This document shows, piece after piece, positions 25,367 through 34,225 of a stretch of DNA of 36,606 bases; position 1 is the stretch's first letter, and each line of letters opens with the position of its first letter. The notes beneath the pieces were generated by a model, which saw nothing but the letters and a program-made list of their open reading frames with translations, was not told the DNA's origin and searched no databases. The translations under genes and the position numbers were made by a program. This DNA comes from an uncultured Wohlfahrtiimonas sp. (lineage in GTDB: Bacteria; Pseudomonadota; Gammaproteobacteria; Cardiobacteriales; Wohlfahrtiimonadaceae), in the NCBI GenBank assembly GCA_947630895.1, contig CANRJJ010000014.1, positions 1-36,606 on the forward strand, written 5' to 3'.

Positions 25367-26959
25367 ATGGCAGAAGACATACAACCAAGAGGAATACCGA
25401 TACAGCTATTAGGGATTTTTCGCTTAATTATGGCGGTGATTCTATCGTCTGTTTATATTTTAAGCGCGAGATTATCTCCTGAAGCTTTACCGATCTCTTA
25501 TTATTTTCAAGTCATATTATTGATTTATCTAGTGTTTTTATTGGGCTCGACATTGGTTTTAAAGAGACCAAGATTTCAAACAACGACGCTGATTTATTGT
25601 TTTGGCTTGTTAGATTTAGGGTTTATCTCAGCTTTATGTTTTTTTACTGATGGCTTAAATAGTCCATTAGTGATTTTATTACTGATTTCATTCATGGTTC
25701 ATGGCGCTTTTTTAAGCGTTCCTAGGGCCGTTTCTTTATTGGCGATTTCTGTTTTAATCCAATTGGCATTGTGGCTGAGATTTGAGATCTTGCCAGAAGC
25801 GACTTATTATTCTTGGTATCAGCTAATGATATCCCAAGGAATTTTGCGCTTAGTTGGGCAAAACTGTTTTGCTTTCTTGGCGGTGATGCTGACGAACTCA
25901 TGGCTGCATAAATATGAAGCTTCACAAAGAGAAGTGGATGCAAAAAATGAAGAATTAAAGAATGCTTCTGTCTTACATGAAGCGATTATTCAACAATCAC
26001 GATCAGGCTTAATTGTTTTAGATTCAGCAGGGCGAATTATTCTAATGAATAACTACATTAAATCTTGGTTTGGTGATTTAGATTTACACAATAGTTATTT
26101 AATGGATTATCTACCAACGCTGACGGAGCGATTCTATTTGTGGAATTATTTGAAATTTATTGATCCATCATTATTTGAATACAATGATGAAAAATATTAC
26201 ATAGAGTTTGCTGAAATTAGTCAGCCATCGGGAAATTACTCGCTCATTCAAATAGAGCCGACAGATATTATTAATATGCGTGCACAGCAAGATAAATTGG
26301 TAGCGCTAGGGCGATTAACCGCTGCGATCGCGCATGAAATTCGAAATCCGATGGCATCGATATACCAAGCAAGTCAGTTATTGGCAGAGCAAGAAAATGT
26401 GACAGAAACTGAAAATAAGCTAATCAATATGATTAATAATAATGTTCAGCGTGCCAATAGAATTATTGGTGATGTTCTAGTTTTGGCGAAAAAGAATGAA
26501 AGAGAAAGGAAGTATTTTAAATTGCCACCATTTATCCATGAGGTTGTGGATGAGTTTTTGATGGAATATCCTCAGCTAGAAAAAAATATGGAAGTGGTCA
26601 TTGCACCGAATGTTTCTAGAGTGCTGTTTGATATGGCGATATTAAGACAAATGATTACTAATTTGCTGAACAATGCCATTATTCACTCAGGGCTTTCAGA
26701 AGCTGAATTAAAGATCACAATAGAAGCAGAAATGAAAGGTGATACGCCTGTATTATCAATCTATGATAATGGGAAAGGTTTGACAGAAAGCGTGAAGAAA
26801 CATCTGTTTGAGCCATTTTTTACAACGCATAAAAATGGTACAGGGCTTGGGTTATACATCACTAAAGAGTTATGTTTATCCAGCGGTGGTTTGATTCAAT
26901 ATGTTGAAGTAAATAGCGAAAAGCATGGTTTTATGATCATCTTTCCTAAAAATGTATAA
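25367..26959 (+). CDS. pilS: Sensor histidine kinase PilS (type IV pilus regulation)
   Basis: 530 residues. About six membrane spans fill residues 15-180. A PAS-like domain (about 205-300) is followed by the HisKA dimerisation helix with phosphorylated H323 (GRLTAAIAHEIRNPMASIYQ) and the HATPase domain (NLLNNAIIHS, YDNGKGL, FFTTHKNGTGLGLYI). This is the architecture of PilS, which senses PilA in the inner membrane and phosphorylates PilR to control pilin transcription. pilR follows after 43 bases. Every ATP-binding box is intact. Confidence 0.92.
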   Translation: MAEDIQPRGIPIQLLGIFRLIMAVILSSVYILSARLSPEALPISYYFQVILLIYLVFLLGSTLVLKRPRFQTTTLIYCFGLLDLGFISALCFFTDGLNSPLVILLLISFMVHGAFLSVPRAVSLLAISVLIQLALWLRFEILPEATYYSWYQLMISQGILRLVGQNCFAFLAVMLTNSWLHKYEASQREVDAKNEELKNASVLHEAIIQQSRSGLIVLDSAGRIILMNNYIKSWFGDLDLHNSYLMDYLPTLTERFYLWNYLKFIDPSLFEYNDEKYYIEFAEISQPSGNYSLIQIEPTDIINMRAQQDKLVALGRLTAAIAHEIRNPMASIYQASQLLAEQENVTETENKLINMINNNVQRANRIIGDVLVLAKKNERERKYFKLPPFIHEVVDEFLMEYPQLEKNMEVVIAPNVSRVLFDMAILRQMITNLLNNAIIHSGLSEAELKITIEAEMKGDTPVLSIYDNGKGLTESVKKHLFEPFFTTHKNGTGLGLYITKELCLSSGGLIQYVEVNSEKHGFMIIFPKNV

Positions 26960-27002
26960 TAATGACTCGTAGATTTATATCCGTCAAAGAGAAAGGGGAA
27001 CA

Positions 27003-28487
27003 ATGTATAAAGCACTCATAATTGATGATGAAGAAAATATTTGCGAATTGATCTCCATGAGCTTTTTGTCCATCGATATCGATTGCGTGGAAGCATATTC
27101 TGTTTCCGATGCGATCATTGCATTACAAGAAGAAAGCTTTGATGTCTGTTTTACAGATTTAAAATTACCTGATGGCGATGGTTTTGACATCTTGCGTTAC
27201 ATACAAGAAAAAGTCCCTACTTTACCAGTGGCAATGATGACAGCGCACGGTAATGTAGAAAGTGCGATTGAGGCTTTAAAATTGGGTGCTTTTGATTTTA
27301 TTTCAAAGCCATTCAAAGTTGAAACATTACGTAATTTAGCCTTAAATGCGATTGAAACCAAAAAAATACCTAATGAAGAATCTGTACATGGTTTGTATGG
27401 TAATTCACCAGTAATGGAAAACTTGAGGGCGCAGATTAAGAAAATTGCTCGTTCACAAGCACCAATTTATATCATGGGTGAATCAGGTACAGGTAAAGAA
27501 GTGGTTGCACGCGCTATTCATGCTGAAAGTGCACGATATGAAGGACCATTCATCGCTGTTAACTGTGGTGCCTTACCTGAACATTTGGTGGAAAGTGAAC
27601 TCTTTGGTCATAAAAAGGGTAGCTTCACAGGTGCTGATAAAGATAAAAAAGGATTGTTTCAATCAGCTGATGGTGGAACATTATTGCTAGATGAAGTGGC
27701 AGATTTGCCTTTATCGATGCAGGTCAAATTGTTGAGGGCGATTCAAGAAAGAGCCATTCGACCAATTGGTGAAATGAATGAAATACCTGTAAATGTTCGA
27801 ATTTTATCAGCTTCACATAAGCCTTTAGCGCAATTGGTACAGGATCAAGAGTTTCGTCAGGATCTTTTTTACCGATTGAATGTTATCTCGTTGGAAACAC
27901 CGCCACTTCGTCAGCGCTTATCAGACATTCCACTGTTAATTGAAGTTGTATTGGCGCGTTTAAATGGCGAAAATCAACGCTCAGTATCAATCTCAGAGTC
28001 TGCAATTAAAGCGCTACAAAACTATTCTTTCCCAGGGAATGTTCGTGAGCTACAAAATATTTTAGAGCGAGCATCTGCACTGTGTGAAGATGAGGTCATT
28101 CAGGTGGGTGATTTATTGCTTGCAGGCAATTCAATGGCAAAGATTGATGCTAAGGCAGCGATCGAACCAATCATGGCAGCTGAAATACCAAATACTGAAA
28201 AATTACCGAAAGCAGAAGTCGAAGAAATTACATTAAACGAGATTGAGGATAATGACAGACGGATCGATTCTCATAAAAACATTGCTATTCCATGCAATTT
28301 AGATGATCCTCTAATACCTGATCATATCGACAACATTGAGGAGTATTTGGAAGCTGTAGAGCGTAAAATATTAAAACGAGCATTGGCAGAGCATTCGAGT
28401 AAAACAGAAGCGGCTAAGCAGTTGGGAATATCATTTAGAACATTTCGTTACCGTTTAAAAAAATTAAATATAGAGGATGATGAATAA
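27003..28487 (+). CDS. pilR: Sigma54-dependent response regulator PilR
   Basis: 494 residues in three parts. The receiver (1-120) has phospho-acceptor D52 (CFTDLKLPDGDG). The AAA+ domain (about 135-370) has the Walker A motif GESGTGKE near 159 and the sigma54 loop as GSFTGA (206-211) rather than GAFTGA, a tolerated variant. A Fis-type helix-turn-helix ends the protein (KTEAAKQLGISFRTFRYRLK). Between the AAA+ domain and the HTH is an acidic linker of about 80 residues, longer than usual. PilR activates sigma54 promoters such as pilA. Its stop overlaps the cinA start by one base. Confidence 0.93.
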   Translation: MYKALIIDDEENICELISMSFLSIDIDCVEAYSVSDAIIALQEESFDVCFTDLKLPDGDGFDILRYIQEKVPTLPVAMMTAHGNVESAIEALKLGAFDFISKPFKVETLRNLALNAIETKKIPNEESVHGLYGNSPVMENLRAQIKKIARSQAPIYIMGESGTGKEVVARAIHAESARYEGPFIAVNCGALPEHLVESELFGHKKGSFTGADKDKKGLFQSADGGTLLLDEVADLPLSMQVKLLRAIQERAIRPIGEMNEIPVNVRILSASHKPLAQLVQDQEFRQDLFYRLNVISLETPPLRQRLSDIPLLIEVVLARLNGENQRSVSISESAIKALQNYSFPGNVRELQNILERASALCEDEVIQVGDLLLAGNSMAKIDAKAAIEPIMAAEIPNTEKLPKAEVEEITLNEIEDNDRRIDSHKNIAIPCNLDDPLIPDHIDNIEEYLEAVERKILKRALAEHSSKTEAAKQLGISFRTFRYRLKKLNIEDDE

Positions 28488-29665
28488 TGAAAGCTGAAAT
28501 CATCTCAGTGGGTACTGAATTATTATTGGGTCAATTAGTAGATACAAACTCTGTGTGGTTATCACAGCAACTGAGTATTTTGGGTATTAATAGCCACTTT
28601 AAAACGACAGTGGGCGATAATCCTAATAATATCGAGCAAGCATTTACAATAGCGACACAGCGCGCTGATGTTGTGATTGTGACGGGCGGATTAGGGCCCA
28701 CACAAGATGATATTACTAAGGAAATTCTAGCGAAAACATTGAAGCTAGATTTAGTTTATGACGAAGCACTCGCCAAGATGATTGAAGATAAGTTCGCTGC
28801 TCGTAATACTGAAATGAGTCCAAATAATTATCGTCAGGCTTACTATCCAAAAGGAGCACTTGTTTTAGATCATTATCCAGGAACTGCGCCAGGGCTTTAT
28901 TTGAATCACAATGATAAGCACTATTTTTTATTGCCTGGTGTGCCGTATGAAATGAAATCTATTTTTGAACAATCTGTGATTAAAAAATTGAGAGAGTTTT
29001 TTACGATAGAAGAGCAAATTTATACAGAAGTCATCAAACTTTGGGGCTTGCCTGAATCAGATATTGCAGAAAAACTATCACAAGTAGATATCACTTTGGC
29101 TGAATTGGGTAATCCTAAATTGTCTTATTTGGCTTCGGGAATTAATGGTATCAGCGTACGACTTTCAGCAAAAGCTGAAAACAAAGAGAAAGCATTGGAA
29201 TTAATCGAACCCTATAAAGTGGAAGTGCAAGATACATTGAAGCCATATATTTTTGGTTACAATGCAGAAACAATGGAAGAGTGTGTTTTATCATTATGCA
29301 ATAAGCAAAATTTGAAGCTTGCTTGCGTTGAATGGTTCACTGCAGGCATGATGTCGAGCCGTTTAATGGCTTATGGCAAAACCTTGGAAGTATTCAAAGG
29401 TGGCAAAGTTAAGCGCGGATCGTTTAAACAAGAAGCTTTAACTGAAGTACAGACAGAATTAGGCAGTGATGTGGTTTTAGCTGTGACTGAACACCCAAGC
29501 GAAAAAACAACCGTTTGGGAATGCCAATTGCATGTTTTATTGCATGATCAATACTTTTCTAAAATGATTCAAATACCGCGTCATCAAAAGGAAGAAGCGA
29601 TGGCATTTGCAGTAATTAACTGCTTTAATTTTTTAAAGAACCAACTACAAACAGTGGAAAAATAA
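28487..29665 (+). CDS. cinA: CinA-like protein with an apparently inactive nicotinamide-nucleotide amidase half
   Basis: 392 residues. The N-terminal COG1058/MoeA-like domain is well kept: ISVGTELLLGQLVDTNSVWL, VTGGLGPTQDDITKE, YHPGTAPGLYL-like YPGTAPGLYL and LLPGVPYEMKSI. The C-terminal PncC domain normally carries ESCTGG, the site of NMN deamidation; here the aligned stretch around residue 282 is VEWFTAGMMSSR, so the catalytic serine is Trp. The domain is otherwise of normal length. CinA recycles NAD by-products and is tied to competence in many bacteria; this copy may keep only the N-terminal pyrophosphatase activity. It overlaps pilR and mutT by one base each (TAATG), so all three are coupled. 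Confidence 0.88.
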   Translation: MKAEIISVGTELLLGQLVDTNSVWLSQQLSILGINSHFKTTVGDNPNNIEQAFTIATQRADVVIVTGGLGPTQDDITKEILAKTLKLDLVYDEALAKMIEDKFAARNTEMSPNNYRQAYYPKGALVLDHYPGTAPGLYLNHNDKHYFLLPGVPYEMKSIFEQSVIKKLREFFTIEEQIYTEVIKLWGLPESDIAEKLSQVDITLAELGNPKLSYLASGINGISVRLSAKAENKEKALELIEPYKVEVQDTLKPYIFGYNAETMEECVLSLCNKQNLKLACVEWFTAGMMSSRLMAYGKTLEVFKGGKVKRGSFKQEALTEVQTELGSDVVLAVTEHPSEKTTVWECQLHVLLHDQYFSKMIQIPRHQKEEAMAFAVINCFNFLKNQLQTVEK

Positions 29666-30078
29666 TGGAAGTGAAGCAAAATTTACGTGTTGTTATGGCT
29701 GTCATTTGGAATTCATCAATGGATGAAATTTTAATTTGTCAGCGACCTGAAAATAAAAATTTTGGTGGGTTGTGGGAGTTTCCTGGTGGTAAAGTAGAGC
29801 CAGGCGAAACTGACATTGAAACCTTAGATCGTGAATTGGATGAAGAAGTCGGTATTTTAGTGAATGACTTTGTTCATCGCGTAGATTTTACACACGATTA
29901 CAACGATAAAGTGATTGAATTTGTTGTGTATGATGTCTATAGTTTCGATGGTGAACCGTACGGTCGTGAAAATCAAGCAATACGCTGGATTAATATCGCA
30001 GATTTATCATCTGAAGAGTTTCCACCAGCTGATTATATTTTAATTGATGCAATCAAAAATGGCGAAATGCCAGCGTAA
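29665..30078 (+). CDS. mutT: MutT-type Nudix hydrolase (8-oxo-dGTP diphosphatase)
   Basis: 137 residues. The Nudix box is perfect at residues 42-64: G-x5-E-x7-REL-x-EE-x-GI, with WEFPGGKVEPGET before it. MutT removes 8-oxo-dGTP from the nucleotide pool and so prevents A:T to C:G changes. Length and the early QRPENKNFGGLWEFPGGK favour MutT over other Nudix families, though substrates of this class are hard to fix from sequence alone. The start codon overlaps the cinA stop. The next gene, pyk, begins after 48 bases with its own ribosome site. Confidence 0.85.
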   Translation: MEVKQNLRVVMAVIWNSSMDEILICQRPENKNFGGLWEFPGGKVEPGETDIETLDRELDEEVGILVNDFVHRVDFTHDYNDKVIEFVVYDVYSFDGEPYGRENQAIRWINIADLSSEEFPPADYILIDAIKNGEMPA

Positions 30079-30126
30079 TTCTTACAGATAAATTTAACAA
30101 TCATTTAACCCATGTAGAGGATGTAT

Positions 30127-31542
30127 ATGAAAAAGACTAAAATTGTGTGTACGATTGGTCCTAAAACTGAGTCAGAAGATGTTTTATTGAAACTTCTGAA
30201 TGCTGGGATGAATGTTATGCGCCTTAACTTTTCTCACGGTGATTACAAGGAACATCGTGCACGTATCGATAATTTGCGTTCAGTTTGCGAAAAGCATGGC
30301 AAACAAGCAGGTATTTTATTGGATACAAAAGGTCCAGAGATTCGCACGATTAAGTTAGAAAATGGTCAAGACGTATCATTGCAAGCAGGTCAAACATTTA
30401 CATTATCAACGGATAAAGCAGTTGTGGGTGATGCAACGCGTGTTGCAGTGACTTATGAAGGTTTAACGAATGACTTGAAAGTGGGCAACACTGTGTTGAT
30501 CGATGATGGTTTGATCGGTATGAAAGTGATCGAAATTAAACCAACAGAAGTGATCTGTGAAGTGTTGAATGATGGCGATTTGGGCGAAAACAAAGGTGTG
30601 AATTTACCTGGCGTTGTGACCAATTTACCTGCATTGGCTGAAAAAGATAAAGCTGACATTATTTTTGGCTGTGAAGTGGGTGTTGATTACATTGCTGCAT
30701 CATTTATTCGTAAACGTTCAGACGTTGAAGAAATTCGCGCACATTTGAATGCAAATGGTGGCGAAGACATCATGATCATTTCAAAAATTGAAAACCAAGA
30801 AGGTTTGACTAATTTTGATGAGATCTTGGAAGCTTCTGATGGCATCATGGTTGCTCGTGGTGATTTAGGTGTTGAGATTCCTGTGGAAGAAGTAATCTTC
30901 GCACAAAAAATGATGATCGAAAAATGCGTGGATGCACGTAAAGTTGTCATCACAGCAACGCAAATGTTGGATTCTATGATTAAAAATCCTCGCCCGACAC
31001 GTGCTGAAGCAGGCGACGTTGCGAATGCTATTTTAGATGGTACAGATGCAGTAATGCTTTCGGGTGAAACAGCTAAGGGTAAATTCCCTGTAGAAGCTGT
31101 CAGCATCATGTCTGCGATCTGTGAACGTACTGATAATGTGATGAAAAATACTGTATCACTTTCTAAACCTCCAGTGCGTAAATTACGTGTTACGGAAGCA
31201 GTTTGTTTGGGAGCAGTAGAAACATCAGAAATGTTGGATAGTCCGTTAATTGTAGTAGCGACTTACCAAGGTAAATCTGCACGCTCGATTCGTAAATACT
31301 TCCCAACGGCACGTATTTTGGCGTTAACAACCAATCCTAAAACAGCAAGACAGTTGCAGTTAGTGAAAGGTGTAACAACTAAAGTTGTACCAGAAATTCG
31401 TTCAACGGATGACTTCTATCGCATAGGTAAGGAAGAAGCATTGTTGAGTGGCTTTGCTCAAAAAGATGATGTTGTTGTCATGGTTTCAGGTGCATTGGTA
31501 CCAAGTGGTACAACAAATACTTCATCAGTTCATAGACTATAG
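30127..31542 (+). CDS. pyk: Pyruvate kinase
   Basis: 471 residues from ATG 30127 ([16 protein letters not shown]). The ATG at 30121 directly touches the GAGG ribosome site, so the second ATG, six bases away, is the likelier start. Pyruvate kinase makes ATP and pyruvate from phosphoenolpyruvate at the end of glycolysis. Landmarks: [19 protein letters not shown], the active-site [11 protein letters not shown] with its lysine, [11 protein letters not shown], and [19 protein letters not shown]. The length and the absence of an extra C-terminal domain fit the E. coli PykF/type I form. A strong terminator follows at once. Confidence 0.97.
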   Translation: MKKTKIVCTIGPKTESEDVLLKLLNAGMNVMRLNFSHGDYKEHRARIDNLRSVCEKHGKQAGILLDTKGPEIRTIKLENGQDVSLQAGQTFTLSTDKAVVGDATRVAVTYEGLTNDLKVGNTVLIDDGLIGMKVIEIKPTEVICEVLNDGDLGENKGVNLPGVVTNLPALAEKDKADIIFGCEVGVDYIAASFIRKRSDVEEIRAHLNANGGEDIMIISKIENQEGLTNFDEILEASDGIMVARGDLGVEIPVEEVIFAQKMMIEKCVDARKVVITATQMLDSMIKNPRPTRAEAGDVANAILDGTDAVMLSGETAKGKFPVEAVSIMSAICERTDNVMKNTVSLSKPPVRKLRVTEAVCLGAVETSEMLDSPLIVVATYQGKSARSIRKYFPTARILALTTNPKTARQLQLVKGVTTKVVPEIRSTDDFYRIGKEEALLSGFAQKDDVVVMVSGALVPSGTTNTSSVHRL

Positions 31543-31552
31543 AATTGATTTT

Positions 31553-31577
31553 AAAGCCATCTTTTGATGGCTTTTTT
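31553..31577 (+). terminator. Rho-independent terminator of pyk
   Basis: Stem AAAGCCATC / GATGGCTTT around a TTTT loop, ending in a T-run, 10 bases after the pyk stop. Confidence 0.9.
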
Positions 31578-31594
31578 ATTATTTTATGGTTGTC

Positions 31595-31623
31595 TTGACT
31601 TTAGGCTGTGTTCGGTGTTTACT
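31595..31623 (+). promoter_or_regulatory. Candidate promoter of the trpL-trpEG unit
   Basis: TTGACT at 31595-31600, a 17-base spacer and TTTACT at 31618-31623. The -35 matches five of six consensus bases, the -10 only four. It sits between the pyk terminator and trpL, where a promoter is required. Confidence 0.45.
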
Positions 31624-31657
31624 AGATCAGCAATTAATCAATGAGTTTTAAATTGAA

Positions 31658-31720
31658 ATGAATACATTAAATATGATGAACAAAGCATGGTGGCAAAACT
31701 TCCCTTATCTGGGCGGTTAA
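31658..31720 (+). CDS. trpL: trp operon leader peptide
   Basis: A 20-residue open frame, MNTLNMMNKAWWQNFPYLGG, with two neighbouring tryptophan codons (TGG TGG at 31688-31693). It ends 33 bases before a strong attenuator hairpin and lies upstream of trpE. Stalling of the ribosome at the Trp codons when charged tRNA-Trp is scarce would favour the antiterminated form. The ribosome site is weak, and the ATGs at 31673 or 31676 could also serve as starts. Confidence 0.85.
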   Translation: MNTLNMMNKAWWQNFPYLGG

Positions 31721-31753
31721 GCTGTGTCTGTTTGTCATATAAGAACAAATCTG

Positions 31754-31778
31754 AACCCGCCTAACGGCGGGTTTTTTT
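31754..31778 (+). terminator. trp attenuator (leader terminator)
   Basis: Perfect 8-bp stem AACCCGCC / GGCGGGTT with loop TAAC and a run of seven T, placed between trpL and trpE. The GGCGG near the end of trpL (31712-31716) can pair with CCGCC of the left arm, a possible antiterminator. Confidence 0.88.
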
Positions 31779-31812
31779 ATAACGAATTTTATGGATTAAT
31801 AAGGAATAAATT

Positions 31813-33381
31813 ATGGGGTATGCGTTTTCAACTGTGCAAACATTACTGAATTATAGTGATAATCCAGCGGAATTATTTCATCATTATTGTCAAAATAAAC
31901 CACATACATTGTTATTAGAATCAGCAGATGTAAACAGTAAAGAAGATTTAAAAAGTTTGTTAGTATTGGCTTCTGCGGTAAAAATTACTGCTAATAATCG
32001 CACATTAACTTATGAAGCATTAACGACTAATGGCGAACAATTATTAGAATATATTCGTGAAAAACTATTAGAAAAAAATGTTCAAGTTGTTGCAGAAAAA
32101 AATCAATTAATCGCAACTTTTGCCAAGGTAGCATCGGGATTATCAGAAGATGAAAAGTTATGCTCAACATCTATTTTTGATGGTTTACGAGTATTGATTG
32201 AGATTGCGAAAGAGAATTTAGCAACGCCTGAAAAATTCTTAGTCACAGGATTGTTTGCATATGAATTGGCATATCTATTTGAGCCAGTAGCTGATGAAGA
32301 TTTTGAAAAAAAATGTGCGGATTATACGTTTTATATCGCAGAACATATGATCACTTTAGATCATCAAAAACAGCAAAGTTATTTGATTTCATTGACAGCT
32401 GACAGTGCTGAGAATTCAAAAAACTATCAAGAAACGGTCGCTCAGCATCAAGATTATTTGGCTAAATATGATCAAAAAATAGAACCGATTGATAAAGATA
32501 GTTTTAAAAATGAGAAAGCGGTCGTTTCAACTAATATTGAAGATGATCAGTTTATCGAAGGTGTAAAGGAATTTAAAAAATACATTCAGCAAGGGGATGT
32601 ATTTCAAGTGGTGCCATCGAGACAGTTTTATGTGGATTGCCCATCACCATTTTTAGCTTATTTGCAGTTAAAGAAAAATAATCCAAGCCCATATTTATTC
32701 TATATGCAAGATCAGGATTTTACGTTGTTTGGTGCATCGCCAGAAAGTGCGCTGAAATATACTCAAAAAAATAATGAAGTGGAACTTTACCCAATTGCAG
32801 GGACAAGACCGAGAGGTTTTGCGGCAGATGGCACAATTAATTATGATTTGGATAGTCGTTTAGAATTATCTTTGCGTACTGATCAAAAGGAGTTATCGGA
32901 GCATTTCATGTTGGTGGATTTGGCAAGAAATGATTTGGCAAAAATTTGTGTGCCAGGCTCAAGACACGTTGCTGACTTAACGAAAGTTGATCGTTATGCT
33001 TATGTCATGCACTTGGTTTCTAGAGTTGTAGGGCAGTTGAAGCCAAATTTAGATTGTTTTCATGCTTATCAATCAACGATGAATATGGGGACGCTGACAG
33101 GCGCACCCAAAATTCGTGCGATGCAATTAATTTATGAATATGAAACAGAACCAAGAGGTGGATACGGCGGTGCTGTTGGTTATTTTAATGGTAATGGTGA
33201 TTTTGATACTTGTATCGTTATTCGTTCTGCATTTGTTCAAAATGGCGTGGCAAGTATCCAAGCGGGAGCAGGTGTTGTGAAAAATTCTGATCCTCGTTCT
33301 GAAATGGAAGAGACAAAATCCAAGGCGCGTTCTGTGGTGAAGGCGATTTTACAAGCACATCAATCTAAGGAAAAATTCTAA
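31813..33381 (+). CDS. trpE: Anthranilate synthase component I
   Basis: 522 residues. TrpE turns chorismate and ammonia (or glutamine via TrpG) into anthranilate, the first step to tryptophan. The tryptophan feedback site LLLESA is at residues 33-38. The chorismate-binding core is complete: PSPYLFYMQ, FGASPES, IAGTRPRG, LVDLARNDLAKIC, MGTLTGAPKIRAMQL and GYGGAVGYF. It is regulated by the trpL attenuator upstream and, through the LLES motif, by end-product inhibition. Its stop overlaps the trpG start by one base (TAATG). Start ATG 31813 lies 11 bases after an AAGGA element. Confidence 0.96.
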   Translation: MGYAFSTVQTLLNYSDNPAELFHHYCQNKPHTLLLESADVNSKEDLKSLLVLASAVKITANNRTLTYEALTTNGEQLLEYIREKLLEKNVQVVAEKNQLIATFAKVASGLSEDEKLCSTSIFDGLRVLIEIAKENLATPEKFLVTGLFAYELAYLFEPVADEDFEKKCADYTFYIAEHMITLDHQKQQSYLISLTADSAENSKNYQETVAQHQDYLAKYDQKIEPIDKDSFKNEKAVVSTNIEDDQFIEGVKEFKKYIQQGDVFQVVPSRQFYVDCPSPFLAYLQLKKNNPSPYLFYMQDQDFTLFGASPESALKYTQKNNEVELYPIAGTRPRGFAADGTINYDLDSRLELSLRTDQKELSEHFMLVDLARNDLAKICVPGSRHVADLTKVDRYAYVMHLVSRVVGQLKPNLDCFHAYQSTMNMGTLTGAPKIRAMQLIYEYETEPRGGYGGAVGYFNGNGDFDTCIVIRSAFVQNGVASIQAGAGVVKNSDPRSEMEETKSKARSVVKAILQAHQSKEKF

Positions 33382-33965
33382 TGGCTAATATTATTTTTAT
33401 GGATAACTTTGATTCTTTTGCTTACAACTTGGTGAATGATCTAAGAACGATGGGGCACAATGTAGAGATTTATCGCAATGATTTATCTGTCGAGTTTTTT
33501 AAAGAAAAGCTAGCGGCAACTGAAAATCCAATTTTGTTTTTATCGCCAGGGCCTTGTTATCCAAAAGATGCGGGTTCTTTATTGGGTGTTATTAAAGAAT
33601 CGATTGGCCAATATCCTATGATTGGTGTTTGTTTGGGGCATCAAGCCATTATTGAAACTTATGGTGGGAAAGTTGTGCCTGCTAATGACTATATTCATGG
33701 TGAAGCTTCTTATGTTCATCATGATGGCTTAGAGATGTATGAAGGCTTGCCGAACCCAATGAATGTGGCGCGCTATCATTCATTGATAGGCATTGATTTG
33801 CCTGTAAATTTAACGGTAAATGGTCATATTAGTGAAATGGCGATGTCGATTAGAGACAATGATAATTATGTAATGGGCTTTCAATTTCACCCAGAATCAA
33901 TTTTAACGACAGATGGTTATCGTTTGTTAGAACAATCGATTGAATGGTTAGAAAAATACTATTAA
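33381..33965 (+). CDS. trpG: Anthranilate synthase glutamine amidotransferase component II
   Basis: 194 residues. A class I glutamine amidotransferase with catalytic C84 (GVCLGHQAI) and the H170/E172 pair in FQFHPES; the early DNFDSFAYNL and LSPGPCYP are also typical. It feeds ammonia to TrpE. It has no fused TrpD domain. A terminator follows directly, so trpEG forms a two-gene unit and the remaining trp genes must be elsewhere. The same subunit could also serve aminodeoxychorismate synthase (PabA), but coupling to trpE makes TrpG the better name. Confidence 0.94.
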   Translation: MANIIFMDNFDSFAYNLVNDLRTMGHNVEIYRNDLSVEFFKEKLAATENPILFLSPGPCYPKDAGSLLGVIKESIGQYPMIGVCLGHQAIIETYGGKVVPANDYIHGEASYVHHDGLEMYEGLPNPMNVARYHSLIGIDLPVNLTVNGHISEMAMSIRDNDNYVMGFQFHPESILTTDGYRLLEQSIEWLEKYY

Positions 33966-33985
33966 TAATCTGTTTACTCTGAATG

Positions 33986-34013
33986 AATGCCACGCAATTA
34001 CGTGGCATTTTTC
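33986..34013 (+). terminator. Rho-independent terminator of trpEG
   Basis: Nine-bp stem AATGCCACG / CGTGGCATT (33986-33994 and 34001-34009) followed by a T-run, 20 bases after trpG. The remaining bases to 34225 are very AT-rich; they must contain the promoter of the next gene, but I see no convincing boxes. Confidence 0.9.
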
Positions 34014-34225
34014 ATTTGTATCTATAACTCAAATTGTAAATTAAGTTAAGTATTTATATATTATTTTAAACATTATCTATTAATAATTAATTATTATATT
34101 TTCAATTGAATATAGAAAATATATAGGCTAAGCTCTGAATTAAAGAAAATTATAAATCAGCTTTTTATAACCTAGATCATAAATACGATTAAAAATTATA
34201 TAAATTGTTAAGGAAGATAATAATC

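Noticed and set aside
31615-31640. TrpR operator upstream of trpL
   Set aside because: Only one ACTAG half-like element is present (31620-31625) without a second symmetric half; not enough to call.
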